Shown here: positions 6,484-13,846 of the stretch, piece after piece
Numbering within the stretch: the first letter of the stretch is position 1
How the letters are laid out: every line of letters begins with the position of its first letter
Origin: UBA1731 sp963626295
GTDB lineage: Bacteria; Verrucomicrobiota; Kiritimatiellia; RFP12; UBA1067
Assembly: GCA_963626295.1 (NCBI GenBank)
Contig: CAVFWS010000019.1
Span: 1-21,250 of the forward strand
Direction of reading: 5' to 3'
Length of the DNA: 21,250 nucleotides
Translations under genes and position numbers: made by a program
Notes under the pieces: generated by a model
What the model saw: the letters and a program-made list of their open reading frames with translations, nothing else
Told to the model about the DNA's origin: nothing
The model's database searches: none

Positions 6484-8067
6484 ATGGCATTCAATTCATC
6501 AAGAAGAGGGTTCCTTCAAGGCCTCGGCGGCGCCGGGCTGTTCGCGATCGGCGGATGCAGGTGCCCGTTCGGCTGCCAGAAGGTAAGGCTCGCCGCCGTC
6601 GGCGTGATGGGCAAGGGCTACAGCGACTGGACGCCCATGCTCAAGTCCGGCTTCGTCGAGATCGTCGCGCTCTGCGACGCGGACTACACGCAGCGCGAGA
6701 AGGCCGCCATGCAGCTCGCGAAGGAGGGCATTGACTTCGACGTCTACTCCGTGCCGTTCTACACGGACTACCGCCGCCTCCTCGACGACGCGGGTCTCCT
6801 CGGCATCGACGCGCTGACGATTTCGACGCCCGACCACGTCCACGCGCCTGTCGCAGTCCGTGCGATGCAGCAGGGCATCCACGTCTACGTGCAGAAGCCG
6901 CTCGTGCGCACCCTCTGGGAGCTCGACTACTTCAACCGCACGGCGAAGGACAACGGCGTCATCGTGCAGATGGGCAACCAGGGCTCGTCGCTCGACTCCA
7001 TGCGCCGCTGCACGGAAGTCATCCAGAGCGGCATCCTCGGCGACGTCAAGGAAGTGCACGTCTGGACGAACCGCGCCGTGTGGCCGCAGGGCGACGGCGT
7101 GGCGAACTACGTCAAGTCGCGCGGCGAGAAGGGCGACCGCGTGCGCGACGGCCTGAACTGGGACGCCTGGCTCGCGACGGCGAAGAAGCGTCCGTTCCTC
7201 GACCAGTACCCGAAGGACGCGAAGGTCTACGACCCGTGGAAGCTCGGCGCGAACGTCTACCACCGCTTCACGTGGCGCGGCTTCCACGACTTCGGCGCGG
7301 GCGCCTTCGGCGACATGGCCTGCCACACGATGAACCTCGCGTTCCGCGGCCTTGAGCTCGCCGGCGTATCCGATGCGGAATGCGTCAAGATAGAGGAGAA
7401 GAACGACATCGCCTATCCGGCGAAGTCGGTCGTCAAGCTCACGTATAAGGAACGTGTCGCGAAGTTCGGCAAGAACAGGGGCAAGTCCCTGCCGGCGGTC
7501 ACGCTATTCTGGTACGATGGCTACGACGAGTCCAGGCCGGGCAAGAGCGCGATGAAGCCCTCCGCCGAGATCATGCCAAAGGTCATAAAGACCTTCGGCG
7601 AAGTGCCGGACACGGGATGCTACATCATCGGATCCAAGGGCGCGGTGCTCATGCAGGACGACTACGGCGCAAAGTGCGCGATCGCCATGGACGGGGACGA
7701 GAAGTTCGTGGACATCTTCCAGCATGAGGCTGCGAAGGGCGTCGCGCGTTCCATCCCGTTCTGCGCGGGCTCCAAGTCGTCGGTCGCCGGCGGCAAGTCG
7801 ACGGTGGAGATGAAGGGCTTCGCGGAGGGCCACTACGGCGAGTTCGTGAACGCCATTCGCGGACTCGGCCCGTGGTACGAGCAGACGCATTCGCGCTGCT
7901 TCGCGGACGTCGAATACTGCGTTCCCCAGATGGAGGGCATTCTCGTCGGCTGCGTCGCGCAGCAGGTCTCCGGCAAGATCAGCTGGGACTCGGCGAAGCA
8001 GAGCTTCGACAATGCCCAGGCAAACGCGCTGGTCAAGCCGTACATTCGCGGCGGATTCGAGTTCTGA
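6484..8067 (+). CDS. Second Gfo/Idh/MocA-family oxidoreductase, Tat signal with lipobox
   Basis: A 527-residue member of the same family as the gene at 3688 but clearly divergent. The N terminus SRRGFLQGLGGAGLFAIGGC has a twin-arginine motif and a lipobox-like end at Cys25, followed by an unusual Cys-rich stretch (CRCPFGC, Cys25, Cys27, Cys31). The Rossmann segment is VRLAAVGVMGKGYSDW; ISTPDHVHAPVA matches the second family block. The catalytic-lysine block reads VQKPL (Lys138) instead of the usual EKP. Further on are MGNQGSS, WDAWL and FGDMACHTMNLAFRGLEL, the C-lobe helix with its usual His. It is the last gene of the operon before the terminator hairpin. The substrate is unknown; it may act in series with the first oxidoreductase and the isomerase-like protein. 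Confidence 0.92.
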   Translation: MAFNSSRRGFLQGLGGAGLFAIGGCRCPFGCQKVRLAAVGVMGKGYSDWTPMLKSGFVEIVALCDADYTQREKAAMQLAKEGIDFDVYSVPFYTDYRRLLDDAGLLGIDALTISTPDHVHAPVAVRAMQQGIHVYVQKPLVRTLWELDYFNRTAKDNGVIVQMGNQGSSLDSMRRCTEVIQSGILGDVKEVHVWTNRAVWPQGDGVANYVKSRGEKGDRVRDGLNWDAWLATAKKRPFLDQYPKDAKVYDPWKLGANVYHRFTWRGFHDFGAGAFGDMACHTMNLAFRGLELAGVSDAECVKIEEKNDIAYPAKSVVKLTYKERVAKFGKNRGKSLPAVTLFWYDGYDESRPGKSAMKPSAEIMPKVIKTFGEVPDTGCYIIGSKGAVLMQDDYGAKCAIAMDGDEKFVDIFQHEAAKGVARSIPFCAGSKSSVAGGKSTVEMKGFAEGHYGEFVNAIRGLGPWYEQTHSRCFADVEYCVPQMEGILVGCVAQQVSGKISWDSAKQSFDNAQANALVKPYIRGGFEF

Positions 8068-8083
8068 TCCGCCATCGTGTCAT

Positions 8084-8120
8084 CCGGGCCACGGGGCGGA
8101 GGCCCCGTGGCCCGGGTTTC
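8084..8120 (+). terminator. Terminator-like hairpin after the sugar operon
   Basis: A perfect 14-bp GC-rich inverted repeat (8084-8097 with 8102-8115; loop GGAG), 17 nt after the oxidoreductase stop, followed only by GTTTC rather than a long T run. It ends the operon and also excludes the upstream in-frame starts of the amidase gene, whose frame runs back through the hairpin. Confidence 0.8.
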
Positions 8121-8131
8121 GATGTTCGCCA

Positions 8132-9277
8132 ATGCCGCCACAGTACACAGTAGGAAGGTTCGCTCTTCTGAAGGCGCTGGCGGCATTCTCGCTGTTCCTT
8201 GCGCCCCAGTGCGCCGATGCCGTGTCGTTCTCGAATCGCTACCGAAGCCCGCGAAGCGCAGAGCGTCCACTGAGGAAGTCGACGAGGATCATAGTGCTGC
8301 ACACCACGGAGGCGGGCGCCCGCAGTTCCCTCAACAAGCTGTCGGAGCGGGGCGAAGCGCACTACTGCATAGACGAAAAGGGCGTGGTGTACAGAATCGT
8401 GGACCGTGACCGCGAAGCCTTCCATGCCGGGAGGTCGATGTGGAACGGCAGGGAGGAGTGCGATTCGTATTCCATAGGCATCGAGGTCGTAGGGTATCAC
8501 GACAAGCCCGTCACGCTCTACCAGATAGAGGCCATCAGGGAACTGCTCGCCATCCTCCAGAAGGAATACCGGGTGGACGATGCGCACGTGGTGTGCCACA
8601 GCCATGTCGCGTACGGAGCCCCGAACAAGTGGCAGAAGCGCAACCACCGGGGCCGGAAGCGGTGCGGGATGCTCTTCGCCATGCCAAGCGTACGCGGCAG
8701 GCTGGGACTGATGTCCAGGCCGGCACACGATCCGGATGTGCGCGCCAGGCGTCTCATCGTCGGGGATCCGTACCTTGAGAAGGTCCTGTACGGGAAGGCC
8801 GACACGATGTCCGGATACTATGCGCGCAATGCTGATCCGAAGCCGAAGCCCGGGATATTCGCCACGCTCTTCAGCAAGAAGTCGCCCGATATGCCAAACG
8901 AGCCGGAGCAGGAGAGCTACTACGGCAAGCCTCCCGGCGGCACGGCGGGAAAGCCCGCGAAGAATGGCAATGCCCCTGTGGCAAAGGGCGGTGATGCGGC
9001 GGCGAAGCAGTCGCCGAGGAAGGCGACGCAGCCGGCCGCATCCCAACCTGGCAAGCCCAAGTCCACAAAGGAGCCTGCGTCGCTCAAGGATCTGGAGGAT
9101 CGCGTCAGGTTCCGGGAGCTCGGGGTGCTGGGGAGCCGGGCCACGCCATACCGCATCGTCGGACGCAACTGGAATTCGTCCGCCACCTACTACTACTCGA
9201 AGGGCCGGATAACGAGAGGGGACAGGCTCGACCCGAAGAAGGCCATCCCCGGCACGCGCGTGTTCATCCGCAAATGA
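8132..9277 (+). CDS. Secreted N-acetylmuramoyl-L-alanine amidase (Amidase_2 fold)
   Basis: A 381-residue protein that probably cleaves the amide bond between MurNAc and L-Ala in peptidoglycan. Residues 1-30 look like a signal peptide (FALLKALAAFSLFLA, then CADA before the cut). The zinc amidase domain spans about 50-190: IIVLHTTEAG (His57), GIEVVGYHD (Glu118), VVCHSHVAYG (His156) and a candidate third ligand Cys178 in RKRCGM. A Cys ligand resembles T7 lysozyme-type amidases; AmpD uses Asp. A Pro/Lys/Ala-rich linker (about 225-315) leads to a C-terminal segment of about 60 residues (ending PKKAIPGTRVFIRK) that may be a wall-binding module. The start is the first ATG after the terminator hairpin that precedes the signal peptide; the Shine-Dalgarno is weak and no promoter is obvious. 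Its stop abuts the next promoter. Confidence 0.85.
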   Translation: MPPQYTVGRFALLKALAAFSLFLAPQCADAVSFSNRYRSPRSAERPLRKSTRIIVLHTTEAGARSSLNKLSERGEAHYCIDEKGVVYRIVDRDREAFHAGRSMWNGREECDSYSIGIEVVGYHDKPVTLYQIEAIRELLAILQKEYRVDDAHVVCHSHVAYGAPNKWQKRNHRGRKRCGMLFAMPSVRGRLGLMSRPAHDPDVRARRLIVGDPYLEKVLYGKADTMSGYYARNADPKPKPGIFATLFSKKSPDMPNEPEQESYYGKPPGGTAGKPAKNGNAPVAKGGDAAAKQSPRKATQPAASQPGKPKSTKEPASLKDLEDRVRFRELGVLGSRATPYRIVGRNWNSSATYYYSKGRITRGDRLDPKKAIPGTRVFIRK

Positions 9278-9286
9278 TGGTATAAT
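9278..9286 (+). promoter_or_regulatory. Extended -10 promoter of the PKS-like operon, leaderless type
   Basis: TGGTATAAT begins on the base after the amidase stop codon. The hexamer ends 8 nt before the ATG at 9295, so transcription is expected to start within a few nt of the start codon. There is no Shine-Dalgarno sequence between. No good -35 box is found at 16-18 bp. Confidence 0.75.
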
Positions 9287-9294
9287 CAGTGGCG

Positions 9295-10653
9295 ATGGAA
9301 AAGACACCGATAGCGATAGTGGGCATGAGCTGCCGTTTCGCGGGCGCGGACAGCCTGCGCACGTTCTGGCAGAACATAATAAGCCAGCGTTCCGCGCTGA
9401 CGCCGCTTTCGGCCGACGCCGCGCTTCCGATCGGCGGGAGGAACGTGTTCGACGCTCCGTACCCCACGGTCGGCGGACAGCTTGGGGAGCTGTATTCGTG
9501 CCGGCCGTTCGAGCAGACGTTCCCGCGCCAGATGAATGCGGGGGAGAACCAGGACCTGTATTTCGTCACGCAACTCGCATTCGACGCGCTTGCGGATGCG
9601 GGGATGCGTCCGCACTCCCATGAGCCGAGGCGCGGCTCGGTGCGCCTTGCCTACGCCCCAATGTTCAATCCCTCCGTGGTGAACTGGCTTGAGCACACGT
9701 TTTTCATAGACCAGACGCTTGACGTGCTTCGCCGTTGCTTCCCCGGCGCGACGGACGAGTACATGGAGAATGTGCGCGACAAGCTGAGGTATTCGCTTCC
9801 GGCGCCGAATGCGGACGCCCTCCTCATCGCCTCAGGATGCCGCATTGCCGACTGGGTCGCGAAGGAGACGTCGTTCGCAGGGGTCGCGACTGCGCTTGAC
9901 GCGGGCGTCCTCTCGGGGGTGGCGGCGCTTGAGGCCGCGGCGGACGATCTCGTATCCGGGCGCGCGGACGTCGCGATCGCGGGGGCCGTCACGCCGCCCA
10001 TGGGCAGGTCACTGATCGAGGGGCTGTCCGGAAAGATCGCGTTCTCGACGAAGGACGAGCTTTGCCCGTTCGACGGCGATGCGTGCGGAACCATTCCCGG
10101 CGAGGGCGGCGCGTTCTTCGTGCTGAAGCGCAGGTCGGACGCGCTTGCGGCGCACGATCGCATCTATGCGCTTCTTCGGGGCATCGCGACGTCATCCGAG
10201 TCCCTCCCCATCGGGGAGTGCGCCTCCGCCGCCGGGGCGCCCATCTCCACGATAGCGATGATCGAGGCGGACGGGGCGGGTTTCCCGGAAGCCGATGCCG
10301 CCGACATTGATGTCGTGCAGAGGCTGTGGGGGATGCACCGCCCCGGAGGCGCCCTGGTGGGCATCGGTTCGGTGAAGGGGAACATAGGCCACTGCCTGAC
10401 GGCGTCCGCCGCGGCTTCGCTCGCGAAGGTCGCGATGTCGCTCCGGATGCGGGTGCTGCCGCCGCAGATCGCCGGGCGGCGCCCGCTGGAGTCGATCTCA
10501 AACGTGAACTCTTCGGCATACCTGCTCGACAGGGCGCGGCCCTGGATAATCGGCACGCCAACGCTTCCGCGCCGTGCCGTCGTGTGCGCGAACGATTTCG
10601 ATGGCCGCCGCGCCGCGGTGCTGCTGGAGGAGGAGCCGGAGGACCGCAGATGA
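9295..10653 (+). CDS. Ketosynthase-like protein lacking the catalytic cysteine (chain-length-factor-like)
   Basis: A 452-residue protein with the thiolase-fold beta-ketoacyl synthase layout of type I PKS/PUFA synthases: PIAIVGMSCRFAG at the start, SGRADVAIAGAV, FDGDACGTIPGEGGAFFVLKR, and GSVKGNIGH (Lys361, His366). Active synthases have a DTACSSS nucleophile; the matching stretch here is ALDAGVLSGVAAL with Gly204 at the Cys position. The EAHGTGT histidine is replaced in EADGAGF by Asp326, and the C-terminal FGFGGTNAH block is degenerate (ANDFDGRRA). Only the second His and the Lys remain, so normal condensation is unlikely. Loss of Cys with retained fold is known in chain-length factors and loading-type KS domains. 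ATG 9295 is chosen because the GTG two codons upstream lies too close to the -10 box. It overlaps the next gene by 4 nt (ATGA). Confidence 0.85.
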   Translation: MEKTPIAIVGMSCRFAGADSLRTFWQNIISQRSALTPLSADAALPIGGRNVFDAPYPTVGGQLGELYSCRPFEQTFPRQMNAGENQDLYFVTQLAFDALADAGMRPHSHEPRRGSVRLAYAPMFNPSVVNWLEHTFFIDQTLDVLRRCFPGATDEYMENVRDKLRYSLPAPNADALLIASGCRIADWVAKETSFAGVATALDAGVLSGVAALEAAADDLVSGRADVAIAGAVTPPMGRSLIEGLSGKIAFSTKDELCPFDGDACGTIPGEGGAFFVLKRRSDALAAHDRIYALLRGIATSSESLPIGECASAAGAPISTIAMIEADGAGFPEADAADIDVVQRLWGMHRPGGALVGIGSVKGNIGHCLTASAAASLAKVAMSLRMRVLPPQIAGRRPLESISNVNSSAYLLDRARPWIIGTPTLPRRAVVCANDFDGRRAAVLLEEEPEDRR

Positions 10654-13600
10654 TACGCGCCAAGGAAGATTTCTCGTCGAGCGAGATCGTGATAGTCCGT
10701 GCGGCGGACAGGGCCGCACTCGCCGAGGAGGCGGACCGTCTGCGCGGCTTCCTGGAGCAGGCGCCGTCCGCCCCGCTCAAGGACGTCGCGTACACGTGCT
10801 CGAGGATGCAGGGAACGCACGTGGTGGCGTTCGTGACGCAGACAGTAGAGGACTTGAGGTCCCGGCTCGCATTCGCCTCGACGCGGATAGCCTCTGGGGC
10901 CAAGCGCATCAAGGACAAGTCCGGGACGTATTTCGAGTCCGCCCCGATGGGCGGCAAGCTTGCGTTCGTGCTTCCGGGCGGCTTTGCCTTCTATCCCGAC
11001 ATGCTTTGCGACCTGGCCATACTCTTCCCGGAATGCAGGGGGGCGTTCGATGAGCTGGAGGAGGCGTTGGCCGGGACGGGACCGTTCTCCCCCGCGTCGT
11101 TCGTGTTCCCGCCGGCGGCGTACTACCGCAGGGATGCCGACGTGTTCTCTGCCGGGGGATACGCCGAATCGCTCGTCTCCGTCTATTCCGCGTCGATTGC
11201 CCTCGCCAGGCTGTTCGCCGCCTGCGGAGTCGTGCCGGAAGGGCTTGTCGGGTTCTCCGGCGGCGACCTCGGCGCACTCGCCCTCTCCGGCGCCTTCGGC
11301 GCGTTCCCGCGGGCGGAGCGGCTGTCGTTCCTCAAGGACATGTACCTGCTTTCCCGCAAGACGGTCGTGGGGATGCCCGCGCCGTCGGGGATGTCGCTGG
11401 ACTTCGAGTGGCTCGGCAAGTTCAGGGCGGACTTCCGCAGGTTCGCGAAGTCGTGGGTGAGGAAGACCGCATCCACGCCGGTCTACTCGTGCGCCTCGTC
11501 CGCGCCACTGTCGGAGAAGCCCCGCCATGCCCGCGACGAGGCGGCGCTGATATGGACAGAGCCGATCCGTTTCGACGAGACCATCCGCCGGATGCACGCG
11601 GACGGCTACAGGACATTCGTGGAGGTAGGCCCCAGGAGCGTGCTCACGTCCCTTGTGCGCGACGCCCTGCGCGGATGCGAGTTCTGCGCGATGTGCTCCA
11701 ACACGATCCACCGTCCGGGGCTCGTGCAGTTCCAGCACGCCCTTGCGCAGCTTGCGGCATTCGGCGCGCCGGTGGACGCCGCACCGCTGTTCGCGGGGAG
11801 GCATGTCCGTCCGCTCGACCTTTCGTCCCCGCTCTCCATCGAGGTCAAGGCCGATTCCGAGATGCGCCTCTCGAGGCAGTTCCCGCACATGAACCTCCCC
11901 GGCGAGGAGCCGATGTTCGCCGGGGAGCGGGCCTCCGCCGGGCCGTCCAGGCCGGGCGTCCGCGCGAAGGCCCGGGCGGCGGCCGCCGTCGCGGCGAGGG
12001 AACGCCGGCAGCGCCAGCTGGACTTCGGCACGAGGTTCCCGCTCATCTCGGACGCCGAGGTTACGTCCGGCGGCTCCGGCGAGTCGATGGAGGTCGTCAA
12101 GACGTTTTCCATTGACGAGGACCCCTTCTTCGCCGACTTCGCGATAGGCACTTCGCAGATATCGTATTCGGACCACAAGCTCAGGGGCTTCACCCTGCTT
12201 GCGCTGCCGGCGGCGGCCGAGATCATGGCCGAGCTTGCGGCGAGACTGGTGCCCAACCGAAGGCTGGTCGCCATGGACGATCTCCAGTCGAGCGGTTCCG
12301 TCGCGTTCGTGGATGACAGGCTGCGCATATCGGTGCGCGCGGAGAGGATACATTCGTCAGACCCGTCCAGGGCGGTCGTCCGCGCAACGATCAGGGAGGC
12401 CGGACCCAATTCTTCCATGACGTCTCCCGTATGCCTTGCCACGTTCACCTTTGACGACGGTCTTCCGGAACGCACGGCCTTCGTCCCGACGCCGCTGGCC
12501 AATCCGAGAAGCGTCCACTGGACTGACAACGAGATATATCCCGAACGGCTCGATTCCGGCAGGGGGCTCCAGTGCATACGCAAGGCCGACCTGTGGAGCG
12601 AGGGGGGGATCGACTACGAGGTGGAGGTGCCGCGCCTCGAGGGGGCCGTGTCGTACACGTCGCTGCCGCAGTGGGAGCTGGATCCGCGCCTGCTCTCGGT
12701 AGTCGCCGACGGATTCGCGCTGTGGCGAAGCCACAAGCGGTTCCAGGGCACGTTTTCGCTTGCGTTCAGGCTCCGCCATCTGGCGATCTGCGCGGCCTCC
12801 TTCAAGGAGGGGGCGAGGCTCAAGTGCTATCTTCGCATCCAGGACGGAACCGTGAACTCCCAGATCGCGGACGTGCAGGTGTCGGACGGCAACGGATCGC
12901 TCCAGCTCGCGCTCTACGGATACGAGGAGCTAACCGAACGCGTCCCGGTTGAGTACTGCAGGCTCGTGCTTTCGCCATCCGAATCGTATCTCACCCAGCC
13001 GCTTGGCCCCGAACTGCTCGGAAGCCCGGCCACGGCGATCTCGTCGGCACTGGTCACGGACATCCCCTATGCCATATTCGAGCGCAATTCCGAGCTGTGG
13101 CTCAAGACCATGTCCCACATAGTGCTCGGCAAGGGGGAACGCCGCGCCTTCAGGGGAATGACCGGCACCGCGCAGAGGCGCACCGAGTGGCTGTTCGGGC
13201 GCATCGTCGCCAAGGAGGCCGTCCGCCGTTTCGTCAAGGAGAACTACCAGGCAAGGTGGAGTTCGGCCGATATCCAGATATGGGCGGACGACCAGGGAAA
13301 GCCCCATGCGATAGGCGCCTGGTCGGACAACCTCAAGGCGCGGCTCGACGTCGCCATATCCCACACGCGGGATTTCGTGGTGGCCGTAGTCGCGTCGAAT
13401 GCCCGAGTCGGCGTAGATGCGGAACTCGCGTCCCGCGACCTCTCGGAGGAGTTCACCAACGGCGTATTCTCCAAGGATGAGCTTGAGCTTGCCGCCGAGA
13501 GCTCGGACGCGCCTTCGACGCTCATCCGGTTCTGGTGCGCGAAGGAGGCGGTGTCCAAGGCGCTCGGCACGGGGATACGCTACAGTCCGCGTGAACTTGT

Positions 13601-13766
13601 CGCGGAGTCGTTCGACGTCGCCACGGGCGAGATATCGGTCGCCCTCGACGGGCAGTGGCTCGATGCGTTCAAGGCATTCAAGGGACGCCCGGTGCGCGTG
13701 AAGACTGCCCTGGTAAAGGGGCACGTCCTCGCGTCGTGCTTTGTGCCGGAGACGTTCTTCACCTGA
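10650..13766 (+). CDS. AT-DH-phosphopantetheinyl transferase fusion protein (PKS/PUFA-synthase-like)
   Basis: A 1038-residue multidomain protein. Residues about 100-390 are an acyltransferase-like domain: LAFVLPGGFAFYPDM replaces the usual GQGSQ block, GFSGGD (Ser203) replaces GHSxGE, no catalytic HS is found before PVYSC, but WTEPIRFDETI and FVEVGPRSVLTSLV are conserved. A basic/Ala-rich linker (430-460) follows. Residues about 485-790 are a double-hotdog dehydratase-like region with SDHKLRGFTLLALP (His509) and LDPRLLSVVAD, where Ser683 sits at the usual catalytic Asp. Residues about 820-1038 are a Sfp-type PPTase: WLFGRIVAKEAVR, ISHTRDFVVAVVA, VGVDAE (Asp923, Glu925) and FWCAKEAVSKALG (Lys965, Glu966, Lys970). 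No ACP DSL motif and no KR Rossmann motif is seen. The AT-...-DH-PPTase order recalls enediyne-type PKSs; the split recalls PUFA synthases. The ATGA overlap with the KS-like gene fixes the start. Confidence 0.85.
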   Translation: MIRAKEDFSSSEIVIVRAADRAALAEEADRLRGFLEQAPSAPLKDVAYTCSRMQGTHVVAFVTQTVEDLRSRLAFASTRIASGAKRIKDKSGTYFESAPMGGKLAFVLPGGFAFYPDMLCDLAILFPECRGAFDELEEALAGTGPFSPASFVFPPAAYYRRDADVFSAGGYAESLVSVYSASIALARLFAACGVVPEGLVGFSGGDLGALALSGAFGAFPRAERLSFLKDMYLLSRKTVVGMPAPSGMSLDFEWLGKFRADFRRFAKSWVRKTASTPVYSCASSAPLSEKPRHARDEAALIWTEPIRFDETIRRMHADGYRTFVEVGPRSVLTSLVRDALRGCEFCAMCSNTIHRPGLVQFQHALAQLAAFGAPVDAAPLFAGRHVRPLDLSSPLSIEVKADSEMRLSRQFPHMNLPGEEPMFAGERASAGPSRPGVRAKARAAAAVAARERRQRQLDFGTRFPLISDAEVTSGGSGESMEVVKTFSIDEDPFFADFAIGTSQISYSDHKLRGFTLLALPAAAEIMAELAARLVPNRRLVAMDDLQSSGSVAFVDDRLRISVRAERIHSSDPSRAVVRATIREAGPNSSMTSPVCLATFTFDDGLPERTAFVPTPLANPRSVHWTDNEIYPERLDSGRGLQCIRKADLWSEGGIDYEVEVPRLEGAVSYTSLPQWELDPRLLSVVADGFALWRSHKRFQGTFSLAFRLRHLAICAASFKEGARLKCYLRIQDGTVNSQIADVQVSDGNGSLQLALYGYEELTERVPVEYCRLVLSPSESYLTQPLGPELLGSPATAISSALVTDIPYAIFERNSELWLKTMSHIVLGKGERRAFRGMTGTAQRRTEWLFGRIVAKEAVRRFVKENYQARWSSADIQIWADDQGKPHAIGAWSDNLKARLDVAISHTRDFVVAVVASNARVGVDAELASRDLSEEFTNGVFSKDELELAAESSDAPSTLIRFWCAKEAVSKALGTGIRYSPRELVAESFDVATGEISVALDGQWLDAFKAFKGRPVRVKTALVKGHVLASCFVPETFFT

Positions 13767-13830
13767 GGGGCGGCCATGTTGGCGACGCTTTCTTTCCCCG
13801 TGGCGCAATCGCATCATCGCGCAGGAAGTG

Positions 13831-13839
13831 TGGTATAAT
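13831..13839 (+). promoter_or_regulatory. Extended -10 promoter of the LRR lipoprotein, leaderless type
   Basis: TGGTATAAT; the hexamer ends 7 nt before the ATG at 13847, placing the expected transcript start at or next to the A of the start codon. There is no Shine-Dalgarno sequence and no convincing -35. It lies in the 80-nt gap after the AT-DH-PPTase gene, in which no clear terminator is seen. Confidence 0.75.
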
Positions 13840-13846
13840 TGACGGC

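Noticed and set aside
6597..7380. A codon-use shift within the second oxidoreductase (almost only CGC/CGT for Arg and no ATA in this stretch, AGG and ATA reappearing later)
   Set aside because: The counts are small and the domain structure is continuous; mosaic origin cannot be claimed without computation.
8012..8131. An earlier in-frame start for the amidase
   Set aside because: The frame would overlap the end of the preceding oxidoreductase gene and run through the 14-bp terminator hairpin; the signal peptide begins only after ATG 8132.
10326..10649. An extended start for the AT-DH-PPTase protein within the KS-like gene
   Set aside because: Its translation there is Arg/Pro/Ala-rich shadow sequence; the ATGA overlap at 10650 is a standard coupled start.
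10164..12353. A 729-codon minus-strand frame opposite the PKS-like genes
   Set aside because: Low-complexity Arg/Gly/Ala/Glu-rich translation, no motif, fully antisense to clear KS/AT/DH homology.
13767..13830. A terminator after the PKS-like operon
   Set aside because: Only short imperfect repeats and no T run; not enough to call.
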